A stretch of 64,000 nucleotides of DNA, taken from Kocuria coralli (lineage in GTDB: Bacteria; Actinomycetota; Actinomycetes; Actinomycetales; Micrococcaceae). Every line of letters begins with the position of its first letter. Positions within the stretch are counted from its first letter, which is position 1. This document shows, piece after piece, positions 52,704-60,861 of the stretch. The stretch is from the NCBI RefSeq assembly GCF_008831305.1, contig NZ_ML708615.1, forward strand, positions 124,001-188,000, written 5' to 3'. The position numbers were made by a program, and so were the translations under genes. The notes below the pieces were generated by a model. It was not told the origin of the DNA, ran no database searches, and was given only the letters and a program-made list of their open reading frames with translations.

Positions 52704-54589
52704 GGCAGCACCGCCTCGACCACGGTGCCGCCGTCGGTTCCGTCCCGGACCACGAATGCGCCACCGGCCGCCATCACGCGTTCCGACAGGGTCCGCAGCC
52801 CCGAGCCCGCTCTCGGATCGGCTCCGCCCCCTCCGTCGTCCCGCACGGTGACGGCTACCGCGCCTTCCACGGCGGAGTCGACACAGACCCCGATGTGGTG
52901 AGCGCCCGAGTGCTTGAGCGCATTCGTCACCGCCTCCCCGATGATGAAGTACGCGGTCTCCTCCACTGCGGGTGCCAGCCGCGTACCGGGGAGGTCCAGA
53001 TCGACCATCGAGACGATGGGCGCGAGCAGAACGCGGAGCGCCGCTTCCAGTCCCCCCGTGGCGAGGGCATCCGGGATCCGCCCGCCACCCAGGCTGCGGA
53101 CGTCCTCGACGATCGAGCGAAGGGAACCCACCGCGTCATCGATGAGGATGCGCGCGGCGGGGTCATCGAGGTCACGACCCGAGAGCTGGAGGTTGAGCGC
53201 GAGACCGAGTAGCCGCCCCTGGAGTCCGTCGTGCAGATTCTGGGACAGACGCCGTCGTTCAGTCTCGGCGGCGGCTTCGGCCCGTCGGGAGGCCTGCTCG
53301 GCCTGCGCCTCCAGCAGTGCCGGGTGCAGGACGGCCGAGCAGTCGCCCAGCGAGACCAGGCGCCGTGCTGCCCGGGGCAAGGTCACCGACGCCAGGACGC
53401 AAGACTGTCCGTTCCCGTCCATGGCCAGCACGATCTCCGTCGGGGCATCAGGTCCTCCGTCTTCTCGTTCCTCATCCGTCCAGGTGGCTTCGGCGCGATA
53501 GCGCACCAGCAGGGAGGGATCGCGGGCATAGCCTCGCAGGACGTGCAGGGTGACCTGGCGATGGTGACCGGCAGCGGCATCCCCCATGGCACTGAGCTCT
53601 CTCCGCAGCGTCGAGGCCGGATCGACCACCCGCCGAGTCCAGGCCCGGGCCTGCCACCAGCCCGCCGCTGCGAGAATCGTCATTGCGGCACCGACGCCGA
53701 CGGAGAGGCTGGGTGGCACGGCCATCGTCGATGAGGCGAGGGCCGTCAGGGACCCCACCAGCAGCGCCAGCGCAGCGAGCAGGCCATCGAGCACCCCGAT
53801 GAGCGTGCGCGTGCGCAGCAACCAGGTGTCCTCGGGGCCTGTTGCCGCCCCGAGCGAGAGCACGGCGCACAGCAGCGTGCTCACGGAGAAACCGGTCATG
53901 AGCGTGGAGACCGACCAGTCGTCACCGAGGCCGAAGCCCTGCCCGAGCACTCCGAGCGCGACGCACCACACGAGGAGCACCACGGGCACTATGGCGGCGA
54001 GCGCGGACAGCACTGCCCGGCGGCGGCGCACTCCCCCGCACGAATGCACGGCCGACCAGGTCGCCGCCGGGGCGATCCCGGCTGAGCCGGACCACAGGAC
54101 AGCACCCGCGATCGCGAAGCCGCCAGCGCCGGGGGCATCCAGGCCGCCGAGAACCGTGCAGAGGGTGGTCACGGAAGCGGCCAGGATCACGGTGATCTCC
54201 CACCGCCGGTGACGCCGCCCGACAGCGGCCGTAGCCGCGAGAACCGGGACGAGCTGAAGCAGGAGTAGAGGCGGGATATGACCTGCACCGCCCACGAGGG
54301 CCGCGATGGCATTGCCCGGATAGGCGGCACCAACGCCCAGCAAGGCGGGATACGCGAGCACAAAGGCGCCCAGCCACCATGTGGCAGCGCGGAGTGCCCC
54401 GTGAGGTCCGGTGCGACCCGCCGTCACGATGATGGCTGCTCCCGCCACAGCCATCAGGATCCGTTCTGCGACCCCGAGACTGAACTCGGGTTGCAGCCAT
54501 GGCAGCGTCAACGACCACGACACGGCCGCTCCGCCGATCGTGCACGGCACGATGATTCGCGCCCAGTGGTGCCCGCGCGCACGCTCCAT
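52691..54589 (-). CDS. Membrane sensor histidine kinase (HisKA_3 type)
   Basis: 632 residues. About ten N-terminal helices (about 10-310) form a large membrane sensor, then a linker, the HisKA_3 dimerisation domain with phospho-acceptor His in RRRLSQNLHDGLQGRLLGL (about 445), and an HATPase domain (DDGGGGADPRAGSGLRTLSERV). Partner of the overlapping NarL-type regulator. GACAAT ends 6 nt before the ATG. The signal may be a membrane-associated ligand. Confidence 0.92.
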   Translation of the reverse strand: MERARGHHWARIIVPCTIGGAAVSWSLTLPWLQPEFSLGVAERILMAVAGAAIIVTAGRTGPHGALRAATWWLGAFVLAYPALLGVGAAYPGNAIAALVGGAGHIPPLLLLQLVPVLAATAAVGRRHRRWEITVILAASVTTLCTVLGGLDAPGAGGFAIAGAVLWSGSAGIAPAATWSAVHSCGGVRRRRAVLSALAAIVPVVLLVWCVALGVLGQGFGLGDDWSVSTLMTGFSVSTLLCAVLSLGAATGPEDTWLLRTRTLIGVLDGLLAALALLVGSLTALASSTMAVPPSLSVGVGAAMTILAAAGWWQARAWTRRVVDPASTLRRELSAMGDAAAGHHRQVTLHVLRGYARDPSLLVRYRAEATWTDEEREDGGPDAPTEIVLAMDGNGQSCVLASVTLPRAARRLVSLGDCSAVLHPALLEAQAEQASRRAEAAAETERRRLSQNLHDGLQGRLLGLALNLQLSGRDLDDPAARILIDDAVGSLRSIVEDVRSLGGGRIPDALATGGLEAALRVLLAPIVSMVDLDLPGTRLAPAVEETAYFIIGEAVTNALKHSGAHHIGVCVDSAVEGAVAVTVRDDGGGGADPRAGSGLRTLSERVMAAGGAFVVRDGTDGGTVVEAVLPCAS

Positions 54590-54712
54590 GCCGGTATTGT
54601 CCCGCCGCGCGCAGCGCCGCGGAATAGGCGATCCTGCCGATGTGCGGGGCTGGTGCCGCTCACTAGCGTCGGTGCCATCGACCGGTCAGGTCGCGAACCC
54701 TCAGGAGGAGTG

Positions 54713-55432
54713 ATGGCCACGACCCCAGCCCCGACTTTCCATAGCAACCGAGCAGAAGACGCCGGCCGTCCCCGTGAGCCACGGTTGATACCCGGGGCGA
54801 TAGTGGCGGGCATCGGAGGGCCGCTCATGCTCGCCTTGGGCAATGCGCTGGTCAACTTCACCCCGGGATGGAGCGATGCCGCTTCCACGGCAGAGGTCGT
54901 CACCGTGGCAGCAACGCATCCTGTGCTCACGGAAGTGGTCATCGGCACCGGCATCCTGGCCGTGCTGCTCATCGTGCCCGGCATCTGGGCGGTGACGGCC
55001 CGGCTGGCGCACCGCACGCCGCGGCTGGCCGCGGTGGGCGGCTGGATGATGGCGAGCGGCTATGTCTGCGCTCTCGTGCTGTCCACCGATTCGATGATGG
55101 CACTGCTGGTCGCGAGCAGCGACCTCAGCCCGGAGCAGTTCGGGTCGGCGGTCGACGGGCAGACACTGGTCACCCAGGTCGCGCTCTACTCGGCCTTCGG
55201 CCTCGGCGCCCTGGGCGGCGGCATCGTGCTCGCCATCGCGATGCTCCGGCAACAAGGCGATGTGCCGAAGTGGGCCGGGTGGCTTCTGCTGGCCTCCGAG
55301 CCGATCCGCGTGGCCGGTCTCATGCTGGGCATCCCGATCGGGCCCCCGCTCGCGTCACTGCTGATCCTGGCAGCCTTCGCCGCGGTATTGCTCGCACGGC
55401 GCCGCGTCACCCCGGTCCAGTCCGCGCAGTAG
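54713..55432 (+). CDS. DUF4386-like integral membrane protein
   Basis: 239 residues, six predicted helices (about 28-48, 72-96, 104-124, 132-150, 165-185, 192-222). The layout (short loops, LIPGAIVAGIGGPLMLALGN start, MLGIPIGPPLASLLILAAFAAVLLARR end) resembles DUF4386 membrane proteins of unknown function. GGAGGAG upstream fixes the ATG. It is divergent from the sensor kinase, whose regulator could control it. Confidence 0.8.
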   Translation: MATTPAPTFHSNRAEDAGRPREPRLIPGAIVAGIGGPLMLALGNALVNFTPGWSDAASTAEVVTVAATHPVLTEVVIGTGILAVLLIVPGIWAVTARLAHRTPRLAAVGGWMMASGYVCALVLSTDSMMALLVASSDLSPEQFGSAVDGQTLVTQVALYSAFGLGALGGGIVLAIAMLRQQGDVPKWAGWLLLASEPIRVAGLMLGIPIGPPLASLLILAAFAAVLLARRRVTPVQSAQ

Positions 55433-55441
55433 CGGCCGGGC

Positions 55442-56203
55442 TCAATCGGCTACGGCGCCAGCAGTGATGTTGATGGAGGCCGCGGTGATGGACGCGGCTT
55501 TGTCGGAACAGGCGAAGGCCGCCACATTGCCGACGTCGTCGAAGGTCGCGGCGCGCTTGAGCATGGTCTGGCCGACGATCATGTCCACGATCGCGTCACG
55601 GCTGGCGTCCTCAGCCGGGATCGCCTCGACGATCCCGCCGGTCTGCAGAGTGACAGCGCGGATGCCGTGCGGGCCGAGTTCGGCGGCAAGCTGCCGGCGC
55701 AGGGTGTCGACGAGCCCCATGGCCACCTGGAATCCTCCGATGTAGTAGTCGCGGATGGGATCGTGCCCGTCGTCGCCGCCGAAAAACAGCAGCACGCCCG
55801 AGCCCTGTTTGATCATCTGCCGCGCCGCGGCCTGGGTGGTGAGGAACATCGTGCGGGCAGCGTTGACGACCGGGCGCTCGAAGACCTCCAGGGACATCTC
55901 CGCCAGCGGGGTGCCGTGGATGTCACCCAGCCCGATGGCGTTGAAGCTGATGTCGATGCTCCCGGCGCTCGCGGCGACCCGATCGGCATGGGCGGTGATC
56001 TGCTCCGCATCGAGGGCATCGACGACGGCGGTTCGCACCGAGCCGCCCTCATCCCGGATCTCGGCGGCGACAGCCTCGAGAGCAGTGAGCCTGCGTCCGG
56101 TCAGATGGACGGTGGCTCCCTCGCGAGCGAAGCCGAGAGCGACGGCGCGTCCGATCGGACCCGTGCCGCCGTAGATGATGGCGTTCTTTCCCTGCAGCAG
56201 CAT
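55442..56203 (-). CDS. Short-chain dehydrogenase/reductase
   Basis: 253 residues. AIIYGGTGPIGRAVALGFAREGATVHLTGR coenzyme site and the FNAIGLGDIHGTPL (NxxG) segment are SDR-like. The catalytic Ser/Tyr motif is poorly preserved: GVLLFFGGDDGHDPIRDYYIGGFQVAMGLV carries Tyr but not the usual YxxxK, so it may be an atypical SDR. AAGGAG lies upstream. Two palindromes (56236-56247 and 56377-56388) lie in the intergenic region shared with the divergent ArsR. Confidence 0.85.
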   Translation of the reverse strand: MLLQGKNAIIYGGTGPIGRAVALGFAREGATVHLTGRRLTALEAVAAEIRDEGGSVRTAVVDALDAEQITAHADRVAASAGSIDISFNAIGLGDIHGTPLAEMSLEVFERPVVNAARTMFLTTQAAARQMIKQGSGVLLFFGGDDGHDPIRDYYIGGFQVAMGLVDTLRRQLAAELGPHGIRAVTLQTGGIVEAIPAEDASRDAIVDMIVGQTMLKRAATFDDVGNVAAFACSDKAASITAASINITAGAVAD

Positions 56204-56235
56204 GGGATCGCTCCTTGAATCATATCGAACTATCT

Positions 56236-56247
56236 AGTTCTGGAACT
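56236..56247. promoter_or_regulatory. Palindromic operator AGTTCTGGAACT (copy 1)
   Basis: AGTTC-N2-GAACT, 33 bp upstream of the SDR start. Within TAGTTCTGGAACTGA it matches copy 2 at 56377 (TAGTTCCCGAACTGA) except for two central bases. Likely ArsR-type binding site. Confidence 0.7.
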
Positions 56248-56376
56248 GAGTAGTTCTATAGTGCATCGCCCTCTGCGGGTCGTCAAGGCCGGCCGACGAC
56301 CGGCATCGATCGTCTACAGGTCCTGCCCGTCCATGGATTGACGCACCGCGATTCCCGGCGCACCATAGAACTCATT

Positions 56377-56388
56377 AGTTCCCGAACT
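56377..56388. promoter_or_regulatory. Palindromic operator AGTTCCCGAACT (copy 2)
   Basis: Same AGTTC-N2-GAACT palindrome as copy 1, 16 bp before the ArsR start. The two sites bracket the divergent promoters, so the ArsR protein probably controls both its own operon and the SDR gene. Confidence 0.7.
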
Positions 56389-56403
56389 GAATGGTGCTTG
56401 ACT

Positions 56404-56757
56404 GTGACGACTGATCAGCTGACCCGGACCTTCGCGGCTCTGGCGGACCCGACCCGGCGCGCGATCCTGACTACGCTGCGCGAACGCGGCGAGGCCTCGG
56501 TGGCAGAGCTGGCGGCACCGTTCGAGCTGACGCCCCGGGCGATCTCGAAACACATCGGCGTCCTCGAAGCGGCCGGACTGGTCTCCCGGGGCCGTGATGC
56601 CCAGAGGCGCCCGAGCCGGCTGCGGATCGAGCCCCTGGTCGAGCTGGACTCCTGGCTCCAGGACTATCGGGCGGTGTGGGAGCACCGTTTCACCGCCCTC
56701 CAAGCCGATCTGACCTCCGACGATCCCCAGGACGACACCCCGCCGGAGAAGTCATGA
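56404..56757 (+). CDS. ArsR family transcriptional regulator
   Basis: 117 residues. Winged helix TRTFAALADPTRRAILTTLRERGEASVAELAAPFELTPRAISKHIGVLEAAGLVSRGRDAQRRPSRLRIEPL, the group that pairs with SRPBCC proteins. GTG 56404 is the start; the frame is open further upstream but covers the operator. Its stop overlaps the SRPBCC start (ATGA). It likely binds the AGTTC-N2-GAACT sites. Confidence 0.92.
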   Translation: MTTDQLTRTFAALADPTRRAILTTLRERGEASVAELAAPFELTPRAISKHIGVLEAAGLVSRGRDAQRRPSRLRIEPLVELDSWLQDYRAVWEHRFTALQADLTSDDPQDDTPPEKS

Positions 56758-57245
56758 TCTCCACGGCGCACCGATACGGCGACGGCGGCCTGGTGATCGA
56801 GATCGAGCAGGAATTCACCGCCGCGCGAGAACGCGTCTTCCACCGCTGGACCGATGCCGACGCCCTCGCCCGCTGGTTCGCCCCGCCGGGCTACCTCACC
56901 GTGTACTCCGAGTCCGATCCCCGTCCGGGAGGCGGGTGGAGACTGGTCTTCCAGGCCCGATCCGGAGAGCACCACTACTGCGAACAGGGTGTCTTCCGGG
57001 AAGTCGTCCCGTTCCGGCGAATAGCGCTGACGCTGATCCAGGTCGACGGTGAGCACACCAATCCCCAGACGCTTGTGACCGTCGAGCTGGACGACGTCGG
57101 AACTCCGGAGAGGCCGCGCACCCTGATGCGATTCACCCAGAGCGGCTACCGCTCCCCCGCCCTGCGCGATGACAACGAGAATGGCTGGCGCGGCTGCTTC
57201 GTCATCCTCGCCCACGACCTCGACCACCTCACCGACCTGGCTTGA
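56754..57245 (+). CDS. SRPBCC (AHSA1-like) protein
   Basis: 163 residues. EIEQEFTAARERVFHRWTDADALARWFAPPGYLTVYSESDPRPGGGWRLVFQARSG and the C-terminal GWRGCFVILAHDLDHL are typical of AHSA1/START-like proteins, which have a deep hydrophobic pocket. Translationally coupled to the ArsR gene by a 4-bp overlap, the standard ArsR-SRPBCC pair. Ligand unknown. Confidence 0.92.
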   Translation: MISTAHRYGDGGLVIEIEQEFTAARERVFHRWTDADALARWFAPPGYLTVYSESDPRPGGGWRLVFQARSGEHHYCEQGVFREVVPFRRIALTLIQVDGEHTNPQTLVTVELDDVGTPERPRTLMRFTQSGYRSPALRDDNENGWRGCFVILAHDLDHLTDLA

Positions 57246-57305
57246 CCGCCAACTGACTGTCGCCGTCGTGCGTCTGGTGGCGCCAGGGCCTGCGACACTG
57301 AAGTC

Positions 57306-58139
57306 ATGAGCGCTGAAAAACACGATGACCTTGCACGGGATCCGCTGCCGCTGCGGGGACGGTCCGTCGTCGTGACCGGCGTGAGCCGCAGGGCGGGGAT
57401 CGGCTACGCCACGGCCTGCAGGCTCGCCGCCTATGGCGCGAGCGTGTTCTGCCATCACTATTCACCGCACGATCGGCAGCAGCCGTGGGGCGACGACGAT
57501 ATCGACGCCGTGCTGGACGGGGTCCGCTCGCACCTGGTCGGCGATGCGCGGGTGGCGGACATGCACAGCGATCTCACCAACGCGGACGCGCCTGAACTGC
57601 TGCTCTCGACGGCGGCGGAGGCGTTCGGCACGGTGGACGCACTGATCTGCAACCAGGCGCTGTCCGGATCGGACGGCCCCCTGGGCGAGCTGACCGCCGA
57701 CATGCTGGACAGGCACTGGGCGGTCGACAGCCGTGCCTCGCTCCTGCTGGCCCAGGCGTTCGCGCGGCATCACGCACCAGGCACCCAGGGCTCGATCATC
57801 TTCATGACCTCGGGGCAGGGGCTCGGCCCGATGCCCGGCGAGGTGGCCTACGCCGCCGCGAAAGCAGCGATCGCTGGAATCACGGTGACGATCGCCGACC
57901 AGCTCGCCGACGACGGAATCCGCGTCAACACCGTCAATCCCGGTCCGGTCGACACCGGCTATGTCACCGACGAGATGTGGCAGGCTATCGCACCGATGTT
58001 CCCCCTCGGCCGGTACGGCGCCCCCGACGACCCCGCGCGCCTCATCTCCTGGCTGGTCACAGACGAGGCATCCTGGATCACCGGCCAGGTCATCAATACC
58101 GAAGGCGGTTTCGGACGGTGGCGGCCCCACGGTGGGTGA
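57306..58139 (+). CDS. Short-chain dehydrogenase/reductase
   Basis: 277 residues. SVVVTGVSRRAGIGYATACRLAAYGASVFCHHY site, CNQALSG, IIFMTSGQG, YAAAKAAIAGITVTIADQLADDGIRVNTVNPGPVDTGYVTDEMW and the C-terminal WITGQVINTEGGF match SDRs of the oxidoreductase group. The catalytic YxxxK is intact (YAAAK). GACACT ends 6 nt before the ATG (leaderless pattern). A hairpin terminator follows at 58232. Confidence 0.92.
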   Translation: MSAEKHDDLARDPLPLRGRSVVVTGVSRRAGIGYATACRLAAYGASVFCHHYSPHDRQQPWGDDDIDAVLDGVRSHLVGDARVADMHSDLTNADAPELLLSTAAEAFGTVDALICNQALSGSDGPLGELTADMLDRHWAVDSRASLLLAQAFARHHAPGTQGSIIFMTSGQGLGPMPGEVAYAAAKAAIAGITVTIADQLADDGIRVNTVNPGPVDTGYVTDEMWQAIAPMFPLGRYGAPDDPARLISWLVTDEASWITGQVINTEGGFGRWRPHGG

Positions 58140-58231
58140 GCACGCCATCAACGACGAGTCGAGTGACTTTCCACCGGTGGAGCGGAGTAGGAACCGTATT
58201 CGGATATGACATGACTGATCTCCTGGGCAGG

Positions 58232-58268
58232 CCAAAGGGCCGACCATCGCGTGTGACCGGCCCTTTGG
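58232..58268 (+). terminator. Hairpin terminator after the SDR gene
   Basis: CCAAAGGGCCG (58232-58242) and CGGCCCTTTGG (58258-58268) form a perfect 11-bp stem with a 15-nt loop, followed by ATT. It lies between the convergent SDR and VOC genes. Confidence 0.7.
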
Positions 58269-58298
58269 ATTGCAACAGGTTAGCAGCGGTCGTGCAGG

Positions 58299-58652
58299 TC
58301 AGTCGACCGGGGAGACCCGGATGAGATTGCCATCAGGGTCGGTGATCAAGAACGTGCGGCCGAAGACATCGTCGTGCGGCTCCTCGATGACGTGGATCCC
58401 CTTCGAGACCCACCTCTTGAAGGTCTCGTCGACTGCGGACGCCACTCCCGGCAGCATCAGCCCGACCTCACATGTGCGGGGAGTGCTCGGCTCCGCGTGC
58501 TCACTGCGTCCTGTCCACAGCGCGAAGAGGACGCCAGGGGCAACCTCGAAGGCCACGTAGCGGGGACTGGTGAAGGTCGGCTCGATGTCGAACAGGTCGC
58601 TATAGAAGGCCGTGGCTTTTTCCGCGTCGCGGCCTAACACCCCAACTGTCAC
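58299..58652 (-). CDS. VOC family protein, short N-terminus
   Basis: 117 residues. VGVLGRDAEKATAFYSDLFDIEPTF and the C-terminal HDDVFGRTFLITDPDGNLIRVSPV are VOC modules. The first strand is short for the family and an in-frame TAG lies just upstream of the GTG start at 58652, so the N-terminus may be truncated. The start is only 7 bp from the divergent GTG at 58659. Function unknown. Confidence 0.75.
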   Translation of the reverse strand: MTVGVLGRDAEKATAFYSDLFDIEPTFTSPRYVAFEVAPGVLFALWTGRSEHAEPSTPRTCEVGLMLPGVASAVDETFKRWVSKGIHVIEEPHDDVFGRTFLITDPDGNLIRVSPVD

Positions 58653-58658
58653 CTAACG

Positions 58659-59015
58659 GTGCGGCAGTCCCGTGCCGGAGCGATCGGCGGTATCGCTTTC
58701 GTGCTCATCTTGATCAGCGGTATAGGTGGCGTGGTCTGGTTATGGGGCGCGAGGCACGCGGGAGCGGGGTTTCTCGAACTGGCGCTCATGGCGCTCGTCG
58801 TCAACGCTCTGTTCGCGCTCTTCGACCTCCTCGTCATCGACTGGCTCATGATCTGCACCTGGCGTCCGCGCAGGCTGGTCTACGAGGGCACCGAAGACTG
58901 TGCAGGCTGGGGCGATTACGGCTTCCACGCCAAAGAACAACTCCGCCCCCGTACACTGGCCGTACTCTTCGCGTTCAGTGCCCTCATCGGGCTCATCGTC
59001 TGGTGGACGACCTAG
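58659..59015 (+). CDS. Small membrane protein
   Basis: 118 residues with three predicted helices (about 8-30, 38-68 and 98-117) and a conserved-looking cytosolic loop ICTWRPRRLVYEGTEDCAGWGDYGFHAKEQLRPRTL. No family name recognised. The start at 58659 is a GTG and not certain; GTG 58698 is also possible. Isolated between the VOC and kinase genes. Confidence 0.65.
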   Translation: MRQSRAGAIGGIAFVLILISGIGGVVWLWGARHAGAGFLELALMALVVNALFALFDLLVIDWLMICTWRPRRLVYEGTEDCAGWGDYGFHAKEQLRPRTLAVLFAFSALIGLIVWWTT

Positions 59016-59073
59016 CCACTCCCCCTCAGAGGGTCTCGGGCGAAGCTCAACGGGTCCGATTACTCTTGCCGGT

Positions 59074-59603
59074 ATGCCTTCCCCGACCCTCATCGTGCTC
59101 GGCGGCCTGCCGGTACGGGCAAGTCGACGGTCTCCGCCGAGCTGAACCGTGCGGGCGCGTTCTCCTACGTCCGGATCGACAGTATCGAGCAGGCGCTCAG
59201 GGACTCCGATGAGATGGGAGCCAGCGGCGTTCAAGGTGCGGGCTACGCCGTCGGGTATGCCGTTGCCGGTGATCTATTGGCAGGTGGCAACGACGTGCTC
59301 GTGGAATGCGTCAATCCGATTGGCCTCACCCGGGCCGTCTGGCGCCAAGCCGCCCGAGCACGCGGAGCGGCACTGCTCGAAGTCGAGCTGCACTGCAGTG
59401 ACCCTGCTGCCCACCAGGCGCGCGCCGAAGACCGGACGGTGGATGTTCCCGGCCTCCCACTCCCCGACTGGCAGGCGATCCAGTCTCGCGAATACGAGCC
59501 CTGGCAGACTGCAGATCTCCGGATCGACACGAGCGTGACCAGCCCGCAAGAAGCATCCGCGTTGATCCTCGACGCGGTCCCTTCGCTGGGATCGGCGTCA
59601 TGA
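59074..59603 (+). pseudogene. P-loop kinase-like protein with frameshift in Walker A
   Basis: From ATG 59074, LIVLGGLP leads into the Walker A motif, but CCGGTACGGGCAAGTCGACG reads out of frame; adding one G (CCGGGTACGGGC...) restores GTGKST. The frame one base back then encodes VSAELNRAGAFSYVRIDSIEQALRD to the end (DAVPSLGSAS). The span is 3n+2, consistent with one missing base near 59111-59113. Without the base the protein cannot bind nucleotide normally. TACTCT ends 7 nt before the ATG. It belongs to small-molecule kinase-like AAA proteins. Confidence 0.85.
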
Positions 59604-59692
59604 ACGAACTGCACATCAAAGGCCCGTTGCCGGCGGTTCTCGTGGTCGGGTGCAGATAGGGCCAGTGGCGCCGAGGACGGGAGGCAACAGCG

Positions 59693-60202
59693 ATGATCGT
59701 GAACATCCACGAACGCGACTTCGCAGCGTCAGGTGAGGAACTCGCCGAGCTGCTGGCGACGCTGTCGAGCGAACACGACCGGCTCTGGCCCCTTGAGGCA
59801 TGGCCGAGGATGAGACTCGACCATGGCCTCGCCCCTGGTGCGAAAGGCGGCCACGGGCCTGTCCGCTACACCGTCGAGAGCGTTGATCCCCGCAGTGAGG
59901 TCGTCTTCCGATTCACCGGCCCCTCAGGCTTCGTCGGCTGGCACGCGTTCAGCATCATCGACGCAGCGAACGGAAGCACGACGCTCCGGCACGAACCCCG
60001 CCTGCACCCTCGCCTGTGGGCGTATCTGACGTGGCCGCTGTTCTTCCGTCCGCTGCACGATGCGCTTCTGGAAGAGGCGTTCGACAAGGCCGGCCGCGAA
60101 CTCGGCGAGCCACCGGAGGCACCTCATCGACGGGGCATCTGGGCGAGCGCGCTGCGCGCTACCGCGATGGGCCTGGGCCGCCCTCGTCGCCGTCGACGGT
60201 GA
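59693..60202 (+). CDS. SRPBCC-like protein
   Basis: 169 residues. MIVNIHERDFAASGEELAELLATLSSEHDRLWP and VESVDPRSEVVFRFTGPSGFVGWHAFSIIDAANGSTTLRHEP follow the START-like fold with a central hydrophobic cavity; the last 40 residues are basic. GGGAGG precedes the ATG. A short frame (59602-59661) lies between it and the kinase gene without support. Ligand unknown; a loose operon with the kinase genes is possible. Confidence 0.75.
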   Translation: MIVNIHERDFAASGEELAELLATLSSEHDRLWPLEAWPRMRLDHGLAPGAKGGHGPVRYTVESVDPRSEVVFRFTGPSGFVGWHAFSIIDAANGSTTLRHEPRLHPRLWAYLTWPLFFRPLHDALLEEAFDKAGRELGEPPEAPHRRGIWASALRATAMGLGRPRRRRR

Positions 60203-60274
60203 ACGGATCGGATCACGACGACGGCGACCGCAGGCCGCGGCATGTTCAGATGCACGCCTTCATAGGATGGCGAC

Positions 60275-60850
60275 ATGGACACCGATCGGGAGCCGAGCAG
60301 ACGGGGGCATGTCGTCTGGATCAACGGTGCATTCGGGGCGGGGAAGACGACGGTGGCACGGCGACTCGCCCAGGCAGTGCCAGGAGCAGTCATCGTCGAT
60401 CCCGAAGAGGTCGGCTCGATACTGCGGCAGGCGCTCCAACCTGTTTCGCCCGTACACGATTTTCAGGAGTGGGCCGCGTGGCGGGAACTCGTCGCTGCAA
60501 CGCTCAACGCCGTCGTACATCAGCTGCCGGAGACGGGCCCGCGAATGGTGATCGTGCCTCAGACCATCACCGATGAGGCGTACTGGTCGCAGATCACCGC
60601 CTCGCTCGACCCCGAGTTCCAGGTGACTGCCATAGCACTGCACGTGGACCGCGACGAGCATCGTCGACGGGTCCTTGAGGACACCGACGAACCCGGCGCA
60701 CTGCGGTGGCGGCTCGGCAAGTTCGAGCACTTTCGCGAGGCTACGTGGGTACGCGCGGCTTTCACGGGGATCGAGACGTCAGCGCTCACTCCCGCTGAAG
60801 TGGTGGACAAACTGTATGCCGCCCTGGGATCGGAGCAGGCCTCCAGCTAG
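60275..60850 (+). CDS. P-loop kinase-like ATPase
   Basis: 191 residues. Walker A INGAFGAGKTTVARRLAQAVPGAVIVDPEEVG at residues 16-47 and Asp-rich HVDRDEHRRRVLEDTDEPGALRWR lid segment. It resembles the gluconate kinase/chloramphenicol phosphotransferase-like group of small-molecule kinases. TAGGAT ends 6 nt before the ATG. Substrate unknown; similar in plan to the frameshifted gene at 59074. Confidence 0.87.
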   Translation: MDTDREPSRRGHVVWINGAFGAGKTTVARRLAQAVPGAVIVDPEEVGSILRQALQPVSPVHDFQEWAAWRELVAATLNAVVHQLPETGPRMVIVPQTITDEAYWSQITASLDPEFQVTAIALHVDRDEHRRRVLEDTDEPGALRWRLGKFEHFREATWVRAAFTGIETSALTPAEVVDKLYAALGSEQASS

Positions 60851-60861
60851 CTCCGCCGCCC

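Noticed and set aside
59602-59661. Short frame MNELHIKGPLPAVLVVGCR overlapping the kinase end
   Set aside because: Nineteen codons with no family support; the ATGA overlap alone is not enough.
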